Assembly (NCBI GenBank): GCA_014728835.1
Contig: WJKY01000046.1
Location: 1 to 10,792, forward strand
Direction of reading: 5' to 3'
Length of the DNA stretch: 10,792 nt
Source: Candidatus Woesearchaeota archaeon
Lineage (GTDB): Archaea > Nanobdellota > Nanobdellia > UBA10117 > WJKY01
Each line of letters starts with the position of its first letter. Position 1 is the first letter of the stretch. The notes under the pieces are model-generated. The model searched no databases. It saw only the letters and a program-made list of their open reading frames with translations, and was not told the origin of the DNA. Below, one piece after another: positions 6,147 through 10,792 of this stretch. A program made the position numbers and the translations under genes.

Positions 6147-6158
6147 CCTTTATAAAGG
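6147..6158 (-). promoter_or_regulatory. Palindromic TATA box for tfb
   Basis: CCTTTATAAAGG is a perfect 12-bp inverted repeat with a TATA core, centred about 44 bp before the tfb ATG. Initiation about 25 bp downstream gives a leader of roughly 20 nt holding the SD site. Other A/T boxes nearby (minus-strand TTTTTATACG at 6124-6133; TTTTAAAT near 6170) are weaker or badly spaced. The symmetry could also suit a repressor. Confidence 0.45.
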
Positions 6159-6203
6159 TTTCGCCAGATTTAAAAGTCAATATAAAAAGTCTTTAAAAAG
6201 CTT

Positions 6204-6596
6204 TTATTTCTTTTTAATTAAAATTGCATTTACAACACCATCTCGTGTTGGTCTGCTAGTTACTTTAGCTAAGCCAGCTTCAGTTTCTATGATAGCACCT
6301 TTAGAAATAACATTCATACGAACAAAGTGTCTATTAGCTGGATTTTCTTTTACAGCTAATATTTTGACTTTTTGTGTTTTATCTTTAGTGTTAACATTAG
6401 CATGACTGGCGCCAGTAATAGTTGTAACACGTTTTGTTTTGCGTGCTGACCTTTGTCTGCGAGGCTTTCTTTTAACTTCTTCAGAAAGTTTAGTATAAAC
6501 AGGATCACTTCCCATTTCTCTAGCTCGCTTTTTTCTAAGTGGCCAGAATCTTGCGCCACTAGGTTTTCTTTTTGATCTTCCTTGCCAAAATACCAT
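6204..6596 (-). CDS. rps8e: Ribosomal protein S8e
   Basis: This is the archaeal/eukaryotic-type small-subunit protein S8e. The N-terminal WQGRSKRKPSGARFWPLRKK is the family signature, followed by a basic linker. The C-terminal beta domain contains ENPANRHFVRMNVISKGAII and TSRPTRDGVVNAILIKKK. At 130 residues it has the usual archaeal length. The ATG at 6596 directly precedes the conserved N-terminus. A TTTATAAA box centred about 26 bp upstream implies a leaderless transcript. It diverges from the LSm gene with separate TATA boxes. The 95-bp gap to tfb contains a TATA box, so tfb need not depend on this promoter. Confidence 0.97.
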   Translation of the reverse strand: MVFWQGRSKRKPSGARFWPLRKKRAREMGSDPVYTKLSEEVKRKPRRQRSARKTKRVTTITGASHANVNTKDKTQKVKILAVKENPANRHFVRMNVISKGAIIETEAGLAKVTSRPTRDGVVNAILIKKK

Positions 6597-6616
6597 AAAT
6601 AAAACTCAAGATACAG

Positions 6617-6628
6617 TATTTATAAAAG
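6617..6628 (-). promoter_or_regulatory. TATA box for rps8e
   Basis: On the minus strand CTTTTATAAATA is centred about 26 bp before the ATG at 6596, indicating leaderless transcription. Confidence 0.6.
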
Positions 6629-6645
6629 TTGTTATTAGGCACAAC

Positions 6646-6654
6646 ATTTAAATA
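6646..6654 (+). promoter_or_regulatory. TATA box for the LSm-L37e operon
   Basis: ATTTAAATA is centred about 27 bp before the ATG at 6677. It is distinct from the rps8e box about 27 bp away on the other strand. Confidence 0.6.
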
Positions 6655-6676
6655 AGAAACTAAATACCAAAAAAAC

Positions 6677-6901
6677 ATGGAAGTAGAAAGACCATTAGAT
6701 GCATTAAATCAATCACGTGGTAAGCGAGTATTAGTTGAACTAAAAAATAAGAGACAAGTAATTGGAACTTTAAAGGCATTTGATATACACATAAACCTTG
6801 TGTTAGATGATGCTGAAGAAAGAAAAGACGGTGAAGTTGCTCGCAAACTTGGAAATGTTTTCATTAGAGGAGACATGATTGTGATTGTTAGTCCAGCTTA
6901 A
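6677..6901 (+). CDS. Archaeal Sm-like protein (LSm/SmAP)
   Basis: The 74-residue protein is a complete Sm fold. The N-terminal helix RPLDALNQSRGKRVLVEL leads into the Sm1 motif (KRQVIGTLKAFDIHINLVLDDAEE, including the D-x-H-x-N uridine-binding loop), and the Sm2 motif is KLGNVFIRGDMIVIVSP with its RG. Archaeal LSm proteins form seven-membered rings that bind U-rich RNA. The gene appears leaderless. The gene for L37e follows after 55 bp on the same strand; this LSm-L37e pairing is conserved in many archaea, so cotranscription is likely. Confidence 0.95.
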   Translation: MEVERPLDALNQSRGKRVLVELKNKRQVIGTLKAFDIHINLVLDDAEERKDGEVARKLGNVFIRGDMIVIVSPA

Positions 6902-6944
6902 TTTTAACTGTACTAATTAGAGCATGATTTGCTGGTTAGCTAAA

Positions 6945-6950
6945 AGGTGA
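6945..6950 (+). promoter_or_regulatory. Shine-Dalgarno site of rpl37e
   Basis: AGGTGA lies 6 nt before the ATG at 6957. It supports internal initiation on the LSm-L37e message, since no good TATA box lies at leaderless distance from this start. Confidence 0.55.
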
Positions 6951-6956
6951 ATCAAC

Positions 6957-7142
6957 ATGACTAAAGGAACACCAAGCAAAGGTAAACGAAGCGGTAAAAA
7001 GACACACGTTAGGTGTAGACGCTGTGGAAAACACACTTATCACGCTAGAAAAGGTTATTGCGCCAGCTGCGGCTTTGGCAAAACAAAAAAGATGCGCAAA
7101 TATAACTGGCAAAACAAGAGAAAAGGAAAAAGATTAAAATAA
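6957..7142 (+). CDS. rpl37e: Ribosomal protein L37e
   Basis: This 61-residue zinc-ribbon protein of the large subunit has the family signature: MTKGTPSKGKRSGKKTHVRC, then CRRCGKHTYHARKGYCASCG, giving two CxxC knuckles (C20/C23 and C35/C38) that bind zinc, and a basic tail. The length is normal. It is downstream of the LSm gene and has its own SD site, as expected for the second gene of an operon. Confidence 0.96.
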   Translation: MTKGTPSKGKRSGKKTHVRCRRCGKHTYHARKGYCASCGFGKTKKMRKYNWQNKRKGKRLK

Positions 7143-7159
7143 AAAGCTTACAGAGAAAT

Positions 7160-7168
7160 CTTTAAATT
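7160..7168 (+). promoter_or_regulatory. TATA box for the DNA methyltransferase gene
   Basis: CTTTAAATT (core TTTAAA at 7161-7166) is centred about 27 bp before the ATG at 7191, the leaderless spacing. Confidence 0.55.
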
Positions 7169-7190
7169 TCTTTACCATCTAAAAAAGTTA

Positions 7191-8429
7191 ATGGGTAAAA
7201 AGCTAAAAACCAATTCTATATTTCGCGGCGATTGTAAAGACATAATGAAACAACTTCCAAAAGAGTCAGTTGATTTAATTTACATAGATCCGCCATTTTT
7301 CTCAAATAGAATTCACGAAATTATTTGGGGCAACGGTTACGAACTCAAAGCTTTTGAAGATAGATGGAAAGGCGGAATTATGAATTATATAGACTGGCTA
7401 AAAGAAAGAGTTGAACCTTCTTACGATGTTTTAAAGGAAACAGGTTCGTTGTTCTTACATTGTGACTGGCGCGCAGATTATAAAATCAGAAATTATATTT
7501 TGGATGATATTTTTGGATCAGAAAAGTTTCTAAATGAAATCATTTGGAAATACAGCGTCGGTGGTAGAAGCCCAAAATATTTTCCGCGAAAACACAACAC
7601 AATTTTTTGGTATGCTAAAGGAAAAACTTGGACTTTTAACAAAGATGCTGTTTCTATACCTAGAAAAACGGGTTATGAAAGTTTTGGCGGAAGAATTATT
7701 GAAGAGGACGGAAAAAAATATCAAATTAAAGTTGCTAAGAGCGGTAAAGAATATAAGTATCGTTTAGATAAAGGTAAAACACCTGAAGATGTCTGGGAAA
7801 TTCAATCAATACAATCCCAATCAAAAGAGAGATTAGGTTATCCGACTCAAAAACCAGAACTATTACTTGAGAGAATTATTAAAGCTGCTTCAAACGAAAA
7901 AGATGTTGTTTTTGATCCTATGTGCGGTGGCGGGACAACACCAGCTGTTGCTTACAACTTAAACAGAAAATTTATTGGAATTGATGTTTCACCTATTGCA
8001 TGTCAAGTTACGAAAAAAAGACTTGAAGATATCGGCGCTCCAATTACTGTATATAACATGCCAACCACGGTTAAAGAACTTAAAGAAATGGACCCATATA
8101 AATTTCAAGACTGGGTTGTTGAAAGATATTCTGGGCGCGTTAATACTAAAAAAAGTGGTGATAAGGGTATTGACGGCTACACAAATGACGGGGTTCCAAT
8201 GCAAGTGAAACGTTCATATGGTGTCGGTAGAAATGTAGTTGATAATTTTGAAACTGCAATAAGGCGAAAACGTAAAAAGAAAGGAGTTATTGTTGGTTTT
8301 TCTTTTACTGAAACAAAAGGTGGTGCTTATGAAGAAGTTAAACGAGCTAAACTAGAAGAAGGGCTTGAAATTAAGTTAGTAACTGTTAAAGAGCTTCTAA
8401 ATAAGTTTCTTAATAATGACTTTGAATAA
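7191..8429 (+). CDS. DNA methyltransferase with fused Mrr-like nuclease domain
   Basis: The 412-residue protein starts with a beta-class amino-methyltransferase (N6-adenine or N4-cytosine). The catalytic motif DPPF is at 33-36, a likely target-recognition segment follows at about 110-210, then YPTQKP at 217-222, and the SAM motif FDPMCGGGTT at 241-250 with FIGIDVSP. Residues from about 300 on add a segment resembling a PD-(D/E)XK nuclease of the Mrr type: an FQDWVVERY helix, GDKGIDGY (D328), then a strand with QVK (338-340). The D...QxK pattern would be the metal-binding core. One protein could therefore both methylate and cut. No separate nuclease or specificity gene is nearby. The gene is leaderless and ends directly against the convergent gene. 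Confidence 0.88.
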   Translation: MGKKLKTNSIFRGDCKDIMKQLPKESVDLIYIDPPFFSNRIHEIIWGNGYELKAFEDRWKGGIMNYIDWLKERVEPSYDVLKETGSLFLHCDWRADYKIRNYILDDIFGSEKFLNEIIWKYSVGGRSPKYFPRKHNTIFWYAKGKTWTFNKDAVSIPRKTGYESFGGRIIEEDGKKYQIKVAKSGKEYKYRLDKGKTPEDVWEIQSIQSQSKERLGYPTQKPELLLERIIKAASNEKDVVFDPMCGGGTTPAVAYNLNRKFIGIDVSPIACQVTKKRLEDIGAPITVYNMPTTVKELKEMDPYKFQDWVVERYSGRVNTKKSGDKGIDGYTNDGVPMQVKRSYGVGRNVVDNFETAIRRKRKKKGVIVGFSFTETKGGAYEEVKRAKLEEGLEIKLVTVKELLNKFLNNDFE

Positions 8430-9119
8430 TTAATTATTTTTAATAATTTTTTCAAGCCAGGCAACTGAACGCACAAAAACAGTTTTATAATCATATTTAT
8501 TTAAAACATGATTAATAATTTCTGATTCATCGTCTTCGTTAAGTTCATGTGAATTATCGTATGCTATTAACGCGGTTTCTTTTTTACCATCTATTAAAGG
8601 AGTTACAGCAATAGAATATTCATCTTTTAGTTTTTCTATAAAATAAGGAAATTGCTTAATTATGTAAGCTATAGTTGATGGGCATACAAGTTGTTGGTTT
8701 TTTTCATTTAAAACTCTTCGAGTATATTTTCCAACAAGTATTTCGATATCTGATGATAAAGGCATCATGTTTTTATCTAAATCTTCTACAGCTCGTATTT
8801 GCATCTGAGAAATATTTAATTTAGATAATAAAAGTGAAATTGATAATTCAGATTCATCAATAGAATATTTGCTATCATAAAAAGCAAATGCTTTATCTTC
8901 CCACTTAGCAAGATAAATATTTCTACCTGAAAATTTTATGATTTCAGAATCATAATGAGCTTTAATTAAATCAACTATTTTTTCTACACAATAAAATTTT
9001 TCTATTTCTGGAGGCGCATTATTTGCAGATCCGCCTTTATATATAAATTTGGTAAAAATTCTTAGCAAATCCTCAAATCCATTATAATCTACTTCTTCTG
9101 TTTCTTTTGATTTATTCAT
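8430..9119 (-). CDS. Hypothetical protein convergent with the DNA methyltransferase
   Basis: The product has 229 residues. It is acidic with mixed helix and strand, and has no signal peptide, membrane segment or recognised motif. Segments such as YSIAVTPLIDGKKETALIAY look like paired strands of a compact domain; the C-terminus (INHVLNKYDYKTVFVRSVAWLEKIIK) looks like helix-strand-helix. Its stop codon is immediately next to the methyltransferase stop, with no bases between. A TTTTTAAT box on its strand is centred about 26 bp before the ATG, so it is probably leaderless and separately expressed. No function can be assigned, and being next to a restriction-type enzyme is not evidence for a shared role. 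Confidence 0.75.
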   Translation of the reverse strand: MNKSKETEEVDYNGFEDLLRIFTKFIYKGGSANNAPPEIEKFYCVEKIVDLIKAHYDSEIIKFSGRNIYLAKWEDKAFAFYDSKYSIDESELSISLLLSKLNISQMQIRAVEDLDKNMMPLSSDIEILVGKYTRRVLNEKNQQLVCPSTIAYIIKQFPYFIEKLKDEYSIAVTPLIDGKKETALIAYDNSHELNEDDESEIINHVLNKYDYKTVFVRSVAWLEKIIKNN

Positions 9120-9139
9120 AATAAGTTTATCTTAATCAT

Positions 9140-9149
9140 AATTAAAAAT
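9140..9149 (-). promoter_or_regulatory. TATA-like box for the 229-residue gene
   Basis: On the minus strand ATTTTTAATT is centred about 26 bp before the ATG at 9119. The match is moderate in very A/T-rich DNA. Confidence 0.4.
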
Positions 9150-9157
9150 TTTTCTAA

Positions 9158-10318
9158 TTAAACCCAACCAAACCACATTGAAGCAATTAACAAGCCAGCT
9201 AAAGCAAGCATAATAATTCCAGATATTAGGTGAAGATTTCTGATATGTTTGTCTCTCCAAGCCTGAACTTTTTCTACGCTTGTGGTTCCTCTGTAAACCA
9301 AATATGTGATTATAAGCATAGGCAGAACAAAAATAAAATTATAAAATGCCAGTAATGGAATCGCAGCTGTGCGTGTTGCTTCTTTTGCAAGCAAGCCAAG
9401 TATAACTAAATATGGCCCTGAGGAACAAGGTAATAAAAATAAGGAACAAATAAATCCCATAACAGCTGCACCTGGAATTGAAGTAACACTTGAAAGTAAT
9501 TTTTTCATTACTGGACGCCATTTACTTGGTATTTCAACTGACCAGGCACCTGGTTTGTATTTAAAGTAACTGCGAATACTCAAAAATCCAACTAAAAGGG
9601 CAATTCCAATAACAACATAAAAGAAAGCGTGCATTATTCCACTAGCCTGCAAAGCTGTATAAACACCTAAACCCATTAAGAAATATGAAATATAAATTGC
9701 AGCAGTAAATGCTAATCCAGCTCCAAGAATTCTACGCTTGCCACCAGCAAGAAATATTGTCGTTAATAAGATAATAAGAACAGCAATAGTACAAGGATTT
9801 ATTGCATCAACAGCAGCTGCCCCAATTAAAGTTGGAAAAGTAACTTTAGATTGCCCAGTCATTTTAGATATTGTGAACTTTTCAGCTTCTTCAACATCTG
9901 TTCCGCAAGTAAGATGTTCTGTAAGATCCACACAACCTTTTGTAGATTCAATACAGGTTTGAACTTCATTTTCTAATTGTTGTTTAATTTCATTACTATA
10001 TCCAACAATCATTTCATCATCTATAAAAAAAGTTGGCACACCTTGAATCTCTGAACCACAATTAGTTGCTAATTGTTCAAACAAGTTTCTGTTTTCTTCA
10101 TTAAAATAAACCTCATACATATACACCTCTAATTGCGGGTATTCTTGCTCTAATTCATCTAAAAATGGCTCAGCTGCTCCGCAATGAGGACAACCTTGAC
10201 CATAAAAGAAATGTAATTCAACTTTTTGCTCAGATGTATTTTCCTGCGCTAAACCTGATGGGAAAATAGATAGAACTAACAAAAAAATAAAAAGTAACCA
10301 AAGTAGTTTCTGTTGCAT
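9158..10318 (-). CDS. Exported thioredoxin fused to a CcdA-like membrane domain
   Basis: The 386-residue protein starts with a signal peptide (hydrophobic 4-20, likely cleavage after SGLA at 24). A thioredoxin domain follows with CPHC at 43-46 and the cis-Pro loop GVPT at 93-96. A Cys-bearing linker (C122, C129, C138) leads to about six membrane helices between 160 and 384. The membrane part has paired cysteines in NPC (176) and LLPC (298), the CcdA/DsbD hallmark that carries electrons across the membrane. It probably moves reducing power from the cytoplasm to substrates outside, with its own thioredoxin as acceptor. If the signal is not cleaved, the N-terminus would be membrane-anchored. It follows a DsbA-like gene by 33 bp but also has a TATA box. 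Confidence 0.9.
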   Translation of the reverse strand: MQQKLLWLLFIFLLVLSIFPSGLAQENTSEQKVELHFFYGQGCPHCGAAEPFLDELEQEYPQLEVYMYEVYFNEENRNLFEQLATNCGSEIQGVPTFFIDDEMIVGYSNEIKQQLENEVQTCIESTKGCVDLTEHLTCGTDVEEAEKFTISKMTGQSKVTFPTLIGAAAVDAINPCTIAVLIILLTTIFLAGGKRRILGAGLAFTAAIYISYFLMGLGVYTALQASGIMHAFFYVVIGIALLVGFLSIRSYFKYKPGAWSVEIPSKWRPVMKKLLSSVTSIPGAAVMGFICSLFLLPCSSGPYLVILGLLAKEATRTAAIPLLAFYNFIFVLPMLIITYLVYRGTTSVEKVQAWRDKHIRNLHLISGIIMLALAGLLIASMWFGWV

Positions 10319-10341
10319 TTTATTATTCCTGTAAATTTAAG

Positions 10342-10350
10342 TTATTTAAA
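10342..10350 (-). promoter_or_regulatory. TATA box for the thioredoxin-CcdA gene
   Basis: On the minus strand TTTAAATAA is centred about 29 bp before the ATG at 10318 and sits just beyond the stop of the DsbA-like gene. The gene may therefore be expressed alone as well as by read-through. Confidence 0.45.
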
Positions 10351-10351
10351 T

Positions 10352-10792
10352 TTAGCTACAGCCACAATCCCCTATTCCAGCTATTGCTTCACAATCTTGT
10401 GCTTCACAATCTCCTATTGTCTCACAAGGTCCTGTTGGACAAGTTCCACCAAGTCCAGATTCAATTGCTTGTTGAAATACTGAAAATGGCTGTGCACCAA
10501 CTATTTTCTTTCCATTTACAAAGAAAGTTGGTGTTCCACTAACTCCTGCGGCAATACCGTCATTTTTATCTTTATTCACTTTATCACTGTATTTTCCTGA
10601 CGTAAGGCAATCATTGAATTGTTCAGTATCAAGTCCTAATTCTCCTGCCCATTTCTGGAGATAATTTTGGCTTATAGATATTTGATTCTCAAAAATTTTG
10701 TCATGATATTCCCAGAATTTACCTTGTTCTCTGGCGCATTCTGAAGCTTCTGCAGCTATTTGCGCATTTTCATGAAAATCCAATGGGAAATG
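10352..10792 (-). CDS. DsbA-like thioredoxin-fold protein, 5' end cut, Cys-rich tail
   Basis: The frame enters from the right edge (HFPLDFHENA...), so the N-terminus with the expected signal peptide and CxxC is missing. The 146 visible residues match the DsbA/Thioredoxin_4 family: FPLDFHENAQIAAEASECA, QGKFWEYHDKIFENQ, and the cis-Pro loop SGTPTFFVNGKKIVGAQPF. Such proteins oxidise or isomerise disulfides outside the membrane. A TTG at 10783 could be read as a start, but the conserved HFP before it shows that the gene is longer. After the fold comes an unusual tail of about 32 residues with six cysteines (GGTCPTGPC, GDCEAQDCEA, GDCGCS). With the thioredoxin-CcdA gene downstream it forms a disulfide-handling pair. 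Confidence 0.9.
   Translation of the reverse strand, partial: HFPLDFHENAQIAAEASECAREQGKFWEYHDKIFENQISISQNYLQKWAGELGLDTEQFNDCLTSGKYSDKVNKDKNDGIAAGVSGTPTFFVNGKKIVGAQPFSVFQQAIESGLGGTCPTGPCETIGDCEAQDCEAIAGIGDCGCS
10355..10450 (-). other. Cys-rich C-terminal tail of the DsbA-like protein
   Basis: About 32 codons hold six cysteines with two DCEA units and a final DCGCS, after the usual end of the fold. It resembles a disulfide-rich or metal-binding appendage and is not part of the standard DsbA domain. Confidence 0.6.

Noticed and set aside
6109..6180. 24-codon N-terminal extension of TFB
   Set aside because: It runs through the TATA and SD region; TFB normally begins just before the zinc ribbon, and the ATG at 6108 has a good SD site.
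7153..7170. Near-palindrome around GAAATCTTTAAATTTC as a terminator or operator
   Set aside because: It is imperfect and better explained by the TATA box of the DNA methyltransferase gene within A/T-rich DNA.
7530..8208. Frames on both strands inside the DNA methyltransferase gene
   Set aside because: The methyltransferase frame carries all conserved motifs; the others have no recognisable features.
9339..9962. Frames on both strands overlapping the thioredoxin-CcdA gene
   Set aside because: They are shadows; the long frame has a signal peptide, CPHC and paired membrane cysteines.

Overview
The window is A+T-rich archaeal DNA. It carries transcription factor B (TFB), ribosomal proteins S8e and L37e, an archaeal Sm-like (LSm) protein and the tRNA G26 dimethyltransferase Trm1. 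Most genes lack a Shine-Dalgarno (SD) sequence and instead have a TTTAAA or TTTATAAA box centred about 25-28 bp before the start codon, the spacing expected of leaderless archaeal transcripts. The short genes, tight packing, shortened Trm1 and many unrecognisable small proteins suggest a small-genome DPANN-type archaeon (Woesearchaeota or Pacearchaeota-like). That placement is inference; no rRNA is present to test it.

Left region (1-1448). A truncated leftward gene of unknown function and a rightward coiled-coil protein diverge from what looks like one shared TATA box. Next come an 82-residue protein with a very basic tail joined to a SWIB-like segment, and a 45-residue leftward reading frame. 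That frame shares a second palindromic TATA box with the methyltransferase to its right.

Centre-left (1449-3388). A small SAM-dependent methyltransferase is followed by a 77-codon gene whose last 22 residues hold six cysteines in an 8-residue repeat. Eleven bases later comes a radical SAM/SPASM enzyme. This is the layout of a ribosomally made, radical-SAM-modified peptide (RiPP) cluster of the sactipeptide/ranthipeptide kind, and is the strongest candidate here for an undescribed system. No transporter, protease or separate leader-binding protein is visible.

Centre (3430-7142). This is an information-processing block: Trm1 to the right; S8e, TFB and two unknown genes to the left (the TFB group overlaps or nearly abuts, so is probably an operon); and the LSm-L37e pair to the right. 

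Right region (7191-10792). A DNA methyltransferase carries an apparent C-terminal PD-(D/E)XK nuclease domain, so it may be a one-protein restriction-modification enzyme. It ends exactly where a convergent unknown gene ends. The window closes with a leftward redox pair: an exported thioredoxin fused to a CcdA-like six-helix membrane domain, and a DsbA-like protein, cut by the window edge, with a cysteine-rich tail. Together these probably handle disulfides outside the membrane.

No tRNA, rRNA, CRISPR array, insertion sequence or long repeat was seen.
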